Source of the DNA: Paracoccaceae bacterium
GTDB taxonomy: Bacteria > Pseudomonadota > Alphaproteobacteria > Rhodobacterales > Rhodobacteraceae
Reading direction: 5' to 3'
Assembly: GCA_026709725.1 (NCBI GenBank)
Contig: JAPOSK010000174.1
Span: 1-13,698, forward strand
DNA: 13,698 bases
A program made the translations under genes and the position numbers. Of the stretch, positions 7,420 to 13,698 are shown one piece after another; within the stretch, counting starts at the first letter, position 1, and every line of letters starts with the position of its first letter. The notes under the pieces were generated by a model, which saw only the letters and a list, made by a program, of their open reading frames with translations, searched no databases and was not told the DNA's origin.

Positions 7420-8637
7420 CTATGATCCGGCCTTGAGGACAAGGACGGCGTTCAGCCCGCCAAAGGCAAACGCATTGGACATGGTACAGGTCACATCGGC
7501 TTTTCGTGCTGTATTGGGCACGATATCAAGATCACATTCCGGATCGGGAACCTGATAGCCAAGTGTCGGGGCAATGATTCCGCGATTCAGGGCCAGTGTG
7601 CAGGCCAGCATCTCGACAGCACCGGTTCCGCCAATCAGATGACCGTGCATTGACTTGGTTGAGGACAGCATCACCTGTTTTGCATTGGAACCAAACACTT
7701 CACGGATGGCCCTGCATTCCGTACGATCATTGGCCGCGGTTCCGGTTCCATGGGCGTTGATGTATTGGATCGCATCGGCTGCAAGACCGGCATCATCCAG
7801 AGCACCCTGCATGGCGCGTGCGGCGCCGTCGGTTGAGGGCATGACAATGTCGCCGGCATCCGATGTCATGGAAAACCCACAGATTTCGGCCAGAATGGTT
7901 GCGCCCCGATCACGGGCATGCATATACTCTTCAAGCACAAAGACCGCGGCGCCCTCACCCTGGACCATGCCGCTCCGGTCTGCAGAGAACGGGCGGCAGG
8001 CCTCGCAGGACATGACACGCAATCCCTCCCAGGCCTTGATGCCACCAAAACAAAGCATGCTTTCACTGCCACCTGTCAGCATGATGGTGGACATTCCATC
8101 CCGAATCATGCTGAATGCAAGACCGATCGCATGATTGGACGAAGAACAGGCGGTTGAGACGGAAAAGGATGGCCCCCTGAGCCCGTATGTCATGGAAATA
8201 TGACTTGCAGCGGCATTGTTCATGAGTTTGGGAACGACGAAGGGGTGCACCCGGTTTTTGCCGTCCGCATAAACAGCCCGGTAACTGCTGTCCCAGGTGT
8301 TGAGTCCACCGCCCGCAGTCCCGATAACAACCCCGCTGGCCAGCCCCTGTTCGGAATCCAGATCAAGCCCTGCATCATCAAGAGCCTCGTCGGCGGCAAT
8401 CAGGGCAAATTGGGTGAAGCGGTCATAGAGTGCCAGCTGCTGACGGCTGAAATGATCCCCCGGATCGTAGTCGCGGACCTGACCGCCAATTCGAATGGAC
8501 AGGCGCTCAAGATCATCAATTTCCAGCGGCCCGATGGCGCATACCCCCGCCGCCATCGCATCCCAGGTATCGGCAACCGATGCTCCCAATGGATTAATGG
8601 TGCCCTGCCCCGTGACAACAACCCGTTTCCTGGTCAA
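7420..8637 (-). CDS. beta-ketoacyl-ACP synthase (KAS I/II, FabF/NodE-like)
   Basis: Condenses an acyl chain with malonyl-ACP to extend fatty acids. The 405-residue product carries the whole thiolase-fold active site: nucleophile Cys164 (STACSSS), His296 (NAHGTGT), Lys328 and His333 (TKSMHGHLIGGTGAVE), and the C-terminal NAFAFGGLNAVL. The start is TTG at 8637, sharing bases with the stop of the carrier-protein gene (TTGA); a weak AGG lies upstream, so coupled translation is likely. It is the last gene of the ldt-lpxD-acp-KAS run. The pairing with a dedicated ACP, not with fabD/fabG and the housekeeping acpP, suggests an accessory synthase making a special acyl chain, perhaps the hydroxy or very-long chain of lipid A. 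That role is inferred from context; the housekeeping FabF is not excluded. Confidence 0.9.
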   Translation of the reverse strand: MTRKRVVVTGQGTINPLGASVADTWDAMAAGVCAIGPLEIDDLERLSIRIGGQVRDYDPGDHFSRQQLALYDRFTQFALIAADEALDDAGLDLDSEQGLASGVVIGTAGGGLNTWDSSYRAVYADGKNRVHPFVVPKLMNNAAASHISMTYGLRGPSFSVSTACSSSNHAIGLAFSMIRDGMSTIMLTGGSESMLCFGGIKAWEGLRVMSCEACRPFSADRSGMVQGEGAAVFVLEEYMHARDRGATILAEICGFSMTSDAGDIVMPSTDGAARAMQGALDDAGLAADAIQYINAHGTGTAANDRTECRAIREVFGSNAKQVMLSSTKSMHGHLIGGTGAVEMLACTLALNRGIIAPTLGYQVPDPECDLDIVPNTARKADVTCTMSNAFAFGGLNAVLVLKAGS

Positions 8638-8924
8638 GTCAAACTGCCTTTGTCCGCTATCAACGCTTCGACACCGGTTACAATCGTGCTGATCGTGGAA
8701 AGATCAAAACCCTCACTGTCCATTGTGTTGCCGCTGTCCATTGTGTTGGCATTGAACGGGATCGTGATGTCATACAGCTCTTCAATGGCAAAGAGCGTCT
8801 CGACAACGGCCAGCGAATCCATTTCCAGATCCTCAACTCGTGTCATCGGTGTCAGTTCATCAACATCGACCATGGCCTGTTCCGCAATGATGCGCGTGAT
8901 ATCTGCATAGATCCTGTCTGTCAT
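8634..8924 (-). CDS. acyl carrier protein, dedicated (NodF/AcpXL-like)
   Basis: Carries acyl chains on a phosphopantetheine arm attached to Ser37 in the motif EMDSL, preceded by the expected acidic helix and followed by [18 protein letters not shown], which is typical of ACP helix II and III. At 96 residues it is longer than housekeeping AcpP (about 78), in the size range of specialised carriers such as AcpXL and NodF. The extra length includes a tandem duplication [12 protein letters not shown] (residues 60-71). The ATG overlaps the lpxD stop (ATGA) and its own stop overlaps the KAS start (TTGA), so all three should be made together. It most likely serves the adjacent KAS and acyltransferase; the acyl chain carried is unknown. 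Confidence 0.9.
   Translation of the reverse strand: MTDRIYADITRIIAEQAMVDVDELTPMTRVEDLEMDSLAVVETLFAIEELYDITIPFNANTMDSGNTMDSEGFDLSTISTIVTGVEALIADKGSLT
8716..8748 (-). repeat. 18-bp tandem duplication inside the ACP gene
   Basis: Fifteen identical bases at 8716-8730 recur at 8734-8748 with a period of 18. In the coding strand this is AACACAATGGACAGC or AGT, giving NTMDSG then NTMDSE, residues 60-71 of the carrier protein. The near identity at DNA level, including wobble positions, suggests a recent in-frame duplication rather than ancient repetition. Confidence 0.9.
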
Positions 8925-10045
8925 GTTTCAGTGGTTATTCCTGTTGACCCTGCCGGTCCCTTGCGGACTGCCTCCAGGGTTGCCACGCGCCGCATCAGGC
9001 GAGGCAATCGACGGAGTGCCCTGTAGATCTCGATGCTCTTCTGCATTGTTACAGCCGGCGACCCCATGACGCGCTGGCCATCCGGGACATTGCTGTAGAT
9101 TTGTGAGGCCCCCGCAGCAATGACATCGTTACCAATCTCAATATGGTCCTTGATTCCTGTCTTTCCGGCCAGAATCACCCTATCGCCGAGCACAGCGGAA
9201 CCGGCAATGCCAACCTGTCCGCAGATGAGGCAGTCGGAACCGATTTGCACATTATGGGCAATGTGAACGAGGTTATCAAGTTTGGTTCCCGAGCCGATCC
9301 GGGTGTTTGACAGTGTTCCCCGATCAATACAGCAGCCCGATCCGATCTCGACGTGATCGCCAATGACGACCCCGCCCAGTGAAGGAATTCGTGTATAGGA
9401 TCCCTGTGGCCGCCCGCTGTCATTGCCAAAGGTCTGCTTGACCTCTTCAATGACCCCCTCTTCGGCTGTTTCGTACGAGAAGCCACTGCTGCCAATGACG
9501 GAGTTGTCCTCGATCAGGACATTGTCACCGGCGACCACCCTGGCACCGATGCGGACACCATTACCAATGACTGCATTGGCCCCGATTCGGCTCATGGCAC
9601 CAATGGTGACATGACACCCTATGACGGCTCCATCACCGATCACAACATCCTCGTCAATCACAGTGAAGGCACCAATCGTGCATCCCATGCCCAACCGGGC
9701 ACTTGATGCCACCACAGCACTTTCGGCAATGGCGCCGGATCGCACATCATGCCCCGTGAATCTCCGGGCAATCAGGGCCCATGCATACCGCGGTCGCTCG
9801 GCCGTGATGCAGGCTGCAAGGCCCAGTTCCTGCCAGTCAGTCTCATGTCCAAGGAGTGCTGCGCGGGCCCTGGATCCCCGCAGGGCATCGTGAAAATCCG
9901 GGCTGAAGGCGATCGCAAGATCGTCCGGCCCCGCCTCGGCAGCGTCAGCCAGACCGGTTACCACCAGCCTCCCATCGCCATGCGCCTGCGCCTGGCCAAT
10001 CCGGGCCAGTTCAGAAACGCTGTAATGCGTGACAGTGGAGGCCAT
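8921..10045 (-). CDS. lpxD: UDP-3-O-acylglucosamine N-acyltransferase (LpxD family)
   Basis: LpxD transfers a 3-hydroxyacyl chain from ACP to the 2-amino group of UDP-3-O-acyl-glucosamine, the third step of lipid A synthesis. The 374-residue product has the LpxD layout: an N-terminal uridine-binding domain (about 1-105), a left-handed beta helix of hexapeptide repeats (about 106-320, repeated [LIV]G motifs such as [10 protein letters not shown] and GVRIGARV), and a C-terminal helix (about 335-360). The conserved catalytic histidine sits in HIAHNVQIG (His264), with a second in KDHIEIG (His301). It starts at ATG 10045, 44 bases after the transpeptidase stop. LpxD is usually encoded in the bamA-fabZ-lpxA cluster; here it sits with its own ACP and KAS, so it may be a second paralogue. 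Confidence 0.88.
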   Translation of the reverse strand: MASTVTHYSVSELARIGQAQAHGDGRLVVTGLADAAEAGPDDLAIAFSPDFHDALRGSRARAALLGHETDWQELGLAACITAERPRYAWALIARRFTGHDVRSGAIAESAVVASSARLGMGCTIGAFTVIDEDVVIGDGAVIGCHVTIGAMSRIGANAVIGNGVRIGARVVAGDNVLIEDNSVIGSSGFSYETAEEGVIEEVKQTFGNDSGRPQGSYTRIPSLGGVVIGDHVEIGSGCCIDRGTLSNTRIGSGTKLDNLVHIAHNVQIGSDCLICGQVGIAGSAVLGDRVILAGKTGIKDHIEIGNDVIAAGASQIYSNVPDGQRVMGSPAVTMQKSIEIYRALRRLPRLMRRVATLEAVRKGPAGSTGITTET

Positions 10046-10089
10046 AACCCCGGTATTCTGCCGACAGGCTGCAATCAGTTGATTGCATG

Positions 10090-11757
10090 CTATCCGGCGG
10101 CCTGATCCTGTTCAATATCTTCATTGACGATGCCGCTGTTAACAATTGTCTCGTAGATCAGCTTGTCGCGGCCGTAAATATCATTCCGGAATGTGATCCG
10201 ACCATCCCTGTGCACAACAGACTGATAGGTGATGTGGACCGGGATATGTTCCTGGAGATAGACATGCACCTGGTCATCTGTCCCCCGCGTTGCACGGATC
10301 AGTCCGTCATAGTCAACACCCTGATGGACCAACAGCTGGCGGGCGAGCGAGGCGGCCTCCATTACGCGGACACACCCATGGCTGTACGTACGTATCTGGC
10401 GGGTGAAGAAATCCCGCATTGGACTGTCATGCAGATAGATGTTGTGTCGATTGGGAAACATGAACTTGACGGTGCCCAGCGGATTTGTTGGCCCGGGCAA
10501 CTGGCGTGCCCTGAACGGAAACCCTCCGCCCTCCCTGAATGCGGAAAAATCAATTTCCGAGCGATCAATCGGTATCCGGTCCTTGTTCAGAAACTCAACC
10601 TCAAGCCAGTCATTCCGACCCGAAATCACTTCCGGAAGAATCTCCTCGGTAATAATGGAGTACGGAACGTTCCAGTCAGGGTTGATGACAACGTATTCCA
10701 TATAATCTGAAAATTCCGGGGTCTGAAGGTCATCATCGGTTTTTCCAACCACAACATTTGATTCAAAAAGAACATCATCACCGGCATATATTCTTGCCTT
10801 AAATTCTGGAATATTAACAATGATTTTCTTTTCCGCCGGCCGGATCACATTCCAGCGCATACGCTCAAGCGATGAAATCAACTGTTGTATGCGTTCCTCT
10901 GCGGAGACATTGATTGCGTCCAGTGTATACGCATCGGCAATTCCGGTCATTTCAAGACCATGCTCGACCTGGAATGCCTGCACTGCCTGCATCAGATAGA
11001 GATCGTAATCCGGGGATGATGTCCGCGGCAGATACCCCATCCGGATCAGTCGATTGCGCAACGCAATCACCGCTTCACCCGATTCGCCGGGCATCAGTTG
11101 GTGGTCAGCCTGAACGATCTGGCCCCATCCACCTCCCGCTGTGACCTCGCGCATGGACTGCAGTGTCGCCCGCATCGCCTGATATGCCGGCTCCTGTGGA
11201 GCAAGTCCCGCAAGGTATTCGGTTGGGTTTGGACCGGTTATTCCAGTTAAATGATCCAGATCATCACGATCAGACATCTTGCGGACGGCAATCAACTCGG
11301 ACACCTCGGAGGGTTTGAGCAGCCCATTGCTCAAAATCTGTGCATAGTTGAGATAAATCCTGCTGATTGCCGCGTCTGCCTGGGCAACAGCGAACGGATC
11401 CCGGTGGTCAATCACAAGCCCATGAAGTGCATCACGCATGACTAGTTCAGTCGGAATCCCATGGGATTCAGCCCCATCAAGGGCAACTGTCAGAGCATGC
11501 AGACGCTGAGAAGATGCCGTGTCGTGACCAAGCCAGATGAGCCTGTATCCACGGGAATCATAAAAATCCCGCAGGACTCGCTCATCACCCCCAGCGGTTG
11601 ACATGACCGTTTGCAATGGCATCGCATCATAAAGTGATTCAGGCGACACAGATGCCCGCGTTTCACCGCCAAGCACCATGATCGCCAAACCCGTTGCCAT
11701 CAGGGACCATAACGGCCGTCGGACTGACACCGCCTCCAAAACATGCATTGTTCTCAT
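10090..11757 (-). CDS. L,D-transpeptidase, YcbB/LdtD-like
   Basis: Forms 3-3 (mDAP-mDAP) peptidoglycan cross-links in the periplasm or attaches proteins to the wall. The 555-residue product has a hydrophobic export signal (about 17-35), an N-terminal scaffold region (about 40-215, with [14 protein letters not shown]), a peptidoglycan-binding domain (about 223-285, [21 protein letters not shown] and [12 protein letters not shown]), and a YkuD catalytic domain (about 311-475). The catalytic signature is SHGCVR at residues 459-464, with nucleophile Cys462, and HDSP (443-446) upstream. The size and layout match the YcbB class, not the short YkuD enzymes. A purine-rich GAGGCAGG stretch precedes the ATG. 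It heads the run leading to lpxD and is divergent from the DUF882 gene, itself a cell-wall enzyme family. Confidence 0.93.
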   Translation of the reverse strand: MRTMHVLEAVSVRRPLWSLMATGLAIMVLGGETRASVSPESLYDAMPLQTVMSTAGGDERVLRDFYDSRGYRLIWLGHDTASSQRLHALTVALDGAESHGIPTELVMRDALHGLVIDHRDPFAVAQADAAISRIYLNYAQILSNGLLKPSEVSELIAVRKMSDRDDLDHLTGITGPNPTEYLAGLAPQEPAYQAMRATLQSMREVTAGGGWGQIVQADHQLMPGESGEAVIALRNRLIRMGYLPRTSSPDYDLYLMQAVQAFQVEHGLEMTGIADAYTLDAINVSAEERIQQLISSLERMRWNVIRPAEKKIIVNIPEFKARIYAGDDVLFESNVVVGKTDDDLQTPEFSDYMEYVVINPDWNVPYSIITEEILPEVISGRNDWLEVEFLNKDRIPIDRSEIDFSAFREGGGFPFRARQLPGPTNPLGTVKFMFPNRHNIYLHDSPMRDFFTRQIRTYSHGCVRVMEAASLARQLLVHQGVDYDGLIRATRGTDDQVHVYLQEHIPVHITYQSVVHRDGRITFRNDIYGRDKLIYETIVNSGIVNEDIEQDQAAG

Positions 11758-12384
11758 TGGCCTGCCTCTGTTTGATATGTTTCTGTGTCTGGCCTGTCAT
11801 TCCATCCCGGAAATGCAACCTGATGCTACCACGAAAATGTGCAATTGCCAAATGTCGTGCCCGTCAATCGCAAGAGGATTGCCTTCCGGATTCTGGATTT
11901 TTCCCACAGTGTCCGATTAAAAAACAGGCAATTGCACAATGAATTCCCGCAGGTCATGCTTCCTGCAGCCACAGGCCAGGCATTTGCCCGGGGTCCGATT
12001 GACCCGTGCGTTCCAGATTCATGCATTCCGGCCACGGTTTGCGTTTTTGCCAAATTCGATCCAGCCATTCGGAATTTATCCACCCCGGGGTCGCATGAAA
12101 AAACCGGATCCCGAAGGGGACACGCCATGGTGATATGGGCAATTTTCCCAAGACCAACAGCATGACAGTTCGCCATGTCCCTGCCATCCCTCCGCACTGC
12201 ACGAAACCATGTATATGATAAATGTCATAAATTTGCCTTGACGTGTGGTTGATCTTGCGTTAAGGGTCAGGGAAAGAGTCGGGTAACCGATTGGGTACTA
12301 GCGGAGCACATGTAAGGAATTCCGGTAAACAGCTTTGTAACAGGATCGATGGCAGGTCTCCTTTTTCAAAGGGAAAAATGGAAA
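11758..12384. other. divergent intergenic region between the L,D-transpeptidase and DUF882 genes
   Basis: No gene with recognisable product is seen on either strand. The region must hold promoters for both flanking genes. It contains a 12-bp perfect inverted repeat built on the palindrome GCAATTGC (11838 and 11927) and an AT-rich patch near 12210-12235. A TTGACG at 12238-12243 with TTAAGG about 16 bases further is a weak promoter candidate for the plus-strand gene. TACTAG at 12296 is another possible -10. None is decisive. Confidence 0.5.
11838..11938. repeat. 12-bp inverted repeat upstream of the L,D-transpeptidase
   Basis: TGTGCAATTGCC at 11838-11849 and its exact complement GGCAATTGCACA at 11927-11938, 77 bases apart. 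Each arm itself contains the 8-base palindrome GCAATTGC. The first arm is about 80 bases upstream of the transpeptidase start, a fitting position for a pair of operator sites; the spacing is near seven helical turns plus. Regulatory function is inferred only from position and symmetry. Confidence 0.5.
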
Positions 12385-12993
12385 ATGAAAGATGGCAAGT
12401 CTGAAACCGATGTAGGAAATTTTGGGCGAGAAAGAGCAGTGGTAATCGGGCGACGGCAGTTTCTCGCCGGAGCGGCAGCCTTTCTGGGTACGGGGGCTGC
12501 GTCAACCGTGTTTCCAACACCAGCTGTCGCAAAAAAGAGTGTTGATATCCGACAGTTGTATCTGGTCCAGAACAGGACCGGTGAAATGATCAATGTGGTC
12601 TACTGGGCAGACGACACCTATTTCCCCGATGTCCTGAGTGAAATCAATTTTTTCATGCGTGACTGGCGTGCTGATCGGCACCGTGTGATGGATTTGCGCA
12701 ATATCAACACACTGTCAGCCATTCAGCAAATTCTTCGAACAGACCAGCCTCTTCAGCTGCTCAGCGGCTATCGAACCAAATCAACAAACAACCTGCTCCG
12801 CAACCGGGGCCTGCGCGTTGCCAAAAAATCCCTTCATATCCATGGCAAGGCTGCCGATATCCGTGTCCGCGGCGTCTCAACGAGTACGCTCACGAGGGCT
12901 GCCAAATCCTGCCGCTCCGGTGGTGTTGGCCGGTACTACGGATCCGGTTTTGTCCATGTTGACAGTGGTGATGTCCGCTCCTGGTCCAGCTGA
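12385..12993 (+). CDS. YcbK-like (DUF882, peptidase M15A fold) Tat-exported protein
   Basis: DUF882 proteins share the fold of zinc D,D-carboxypeptidases and act on peptidoglycan; the exact reaction is unsettled. From the ATG at 12385 the product is 202 residues. A twin-arginine signal is visible (GRRQFLAGAAAFLGTGAAS, with RRQFL). The mature part shows the family motifs SGYRTKSTNN, LHIHGKAADIRV and GGVGRYYGSGFVHVDSGDVRSW, which supply the metal-binding His, Asp and His. An ATG at 12349 (12 residues longer) and a GTG nearer the Tat motif are alternative starts; AAAGGGA about 10 bases before 12385 gives mild support. It is divergent from the L,D-transpeptidase, a common partner arrangement, consistent with joint cell-wall remodelling. 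Confidence 0.88.
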   Translation: MKDGKSETDVGNFGRERAVVIGRRQFLAGAAAFLGTGAASTVFPTPAVAKKSVDIRQLYLVQNRTGEMINVVYWADDTYFPDVLSEINFFMRDWRADRHRVMDLRNINTLSAIQQILRTDQPLQLLSGYRTKSTNNLLRNRGLRVAKKSLHIHGKAADIRVRGVSTSTLTRAAKSCRSGGVGRYYGSGFVHVDSGDVRSWSS

Positions 12994-13628
12994 GACGGAA
13001 TTCTCTCCCCTTCAGGCCACCCCCTCATGAAATCATGATGGGTGGTGGCGGGGCTGACAACGGGGATTGAGCCTGCATTCCGGCATTTGCATGCGGTCAT
13101 TTGTATCGCCAAAGACAGATTCGAGTTACCCTCAAGCGCAATACCGATCCCTCTTTTCCCTATCGAAGGTATTTTCACCCGAGATCGGGTTCAAATGTTT
13201 GGCCATCGTTGCGTTAAATTAGTGGAGACACCTTCTCCGGGATTAAGCCGAAGTTCCAGAGTTTTTCCGCCCAAAAAGTGCGTTTGCCCCCTGTCTTCCG
13301 GGCGCAAATGGATTTCCGTGGTCGGAGAGTGTAGCCATGGCATGAATTTTCTTTATGCCACAGGCCGCCTGACATCTCATTGATGACCTGTCAGGGACAG
13401 TGGTCATCTTCCCAGCCGCAATCCTCCTGCGCGAATCCTATCGTGAGGACGGTAAGGGCAATGGCGGGGATGGCCGGCGATGCGGCTGCGCAAGCATCCG
13501 GAGCGCTCCCTGCGGCGTGGGTGCTGTTTGGGAGAGGTGACCGGCCTCTCGGGGCACCGTGAACCCACCATCCGTGCCGAAGACAATGGGCTCCAGAGCC
13601 AATGGATGCGACCTGTCCCCTCACGCAA
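12994..13628. other. 635-base stretch with no convincing gene
   Basis: Several frames of 60-113 codons are open on both strands but none resembles a family or has a credible ribosome site. Inverted repeats seen are GCCACC/GGTGGC at 13016-13049 (probably the 3' end of the DUF882 message, without T-run), ACCCG/CGGGT at 13177-13190, TGGCAT/ATGCCA at 13338-13360, and CCTGACA/TGTCAGG at 13368-13395. No tRNA could be folded. Confidence 0.5.
13016..13049 (+). terminator. hairpin downstream of the DUF882 gene
   Basis: GCCACC (13016-13021) pairs with GGTGGC (13044-13049); between them the near-palindrome TCATGAAATCATGA can form an inner stem. It starts 22 bases after the stop of the DUF882 gene. There is no following T-run, so it would be a factor-dependent end or a 3' stabilising hairpin, not a classical intrinsic terminator. 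Confidence 0.3.
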
Positions 13629-13698
13629 TCACACCCGCTCCGCCCGCACCACCATGTCGGCCCGGCCATGGCCGGAGGCCGCCTCACTCTGCACCTCC
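13629..13698 (-). pseudogene. C-terminal fragment resembling the start of a PD-(D/E)XK nuclease domain (AAA-ATPase-like family), edge-truncated
   Basis: The minus strand entering from the right edge reads EVQSEAASGHGRADMVVR then AERV and a stop (13629-13631). The stretch resembles the nuclease-domain opening of AAA-ATPase_like/PDDEXK_9 proteins, in which a Glu-rich lead-in is followed by GRGRADMVV (the Asp is catalytic) and then a strand with E-x-K. Here the stop comes before that E-x-K strand, and the following frames do not restore it. So it looks like a decayed or truncated copy; the rest lies outside the window. Recognition rests on about 20 residues from memory of the family and is tentative. 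Confidence 0.4.

Noticed and set aside
8200..8910. Plus-strand open frame of 236 codons
   Set aside because: Antisense shadow across the KAS and ACP genes; Ser/Ile-rich nonsense translation.
10087..10710. Plus-strand open frame of 207 codons
   Set aside because: Antisense to the catalytic domain of the L,D-transpeptidase, whose active-site motifs are complete; no ribosome site or family resemblance.
13177..13201. GGTTCAAAT resembling a tRNA T-loop
   Set aside because: The flanking five bases do not pair as a T-stem and no anticodon or acceptor stem could be found on either side.
13042..13383. Plus-strand open frame of 113 codons
   Set aside because: No ribosome site, no recognisable motif, and it runs through a hairpin region; kept as unassigned sequence.
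12994..13628. Possible CRISPR or insertion-sequence content in the gene-poor right end
   Set aside because: No regularly spaced direct repeats, no terminal inverted repeats with target duplications, and no transposase frame.
13391..13687. Minus-strand open frame of 98 codons overlapping the nuclease-like fragment
   Set aside because: In another frame from the fragment that does resemble a family; composition is Gly/Trp/Cys-rich without structure.

Overview
The window looks like chromosomal DNA of an alphaproteobacterium with moderately high GC. The pointers are an IalB-family secreted protein, the aroK-aroB pair divergent from a xerD-type recombinase, an LpxD-type acyltransferase with its own acyl carrier protein, and a YcbB-like L,D-transpeptidase divergent from a Tat-exported YcbK-like (DUF882) protein. 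The order or genus cannot be fixed from sequence reading alone. No rRNA, tRNA, CRISPR array, insertion sequence or phage module was recognised.

Left part (1-4490). aroK and aroB lie on the minus strand and encode two shikimate-pathway steps. Facing away from them, on the plus strand, is a tight three-gene run: a 67-residue single-span membrane protein, a roughly 514-residue exported helical protein of unknown function, and a XerD-type tyrosine recombinase. These three overlap each other at their ends. The recombinase probably starts at a TTG that shares bases with the preceding stop codon.

Middle (4491-7382). A 775-base stretch without a convincing gene follows xerD. It holds a perfect 13-bp inverted repeat and several smaller hairpins. 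Next come a CNNM/CorC-type membrane protein (DUF21, CBS pair, CorC_HlyC domain) and, after a structured leader, a secreted IalB-family protein. A probable intrinsic terminator closes this side.

Right-centre (7420-11757, minus strand). An envelope operon reads ldt, lpxD, acp, KAS. The last three genes overlap by four bases each (ATGA, then TTGA). The first encodes a cell-wall cross-linking enzyme. The other three form a plausible unit in which a ketosynthase builds an acyl chain on a dedicated carrier protein for transfer by the LpxD-like enzyme. The carrier protein contains an exact in-frame duplication of part of its sequence. This combination is the most interesting content of the window.

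Right end (11758-13698). A 627-base intergenic region, then a Tat-exported YcbK-like (DUF882) protein, then about 635 bases with only hairpins. At the right edge, on the minus strand, is the last part of a reading frame resembling the start of a PD-(D/E)XK nuclease domain, cut off early by a stop codon.
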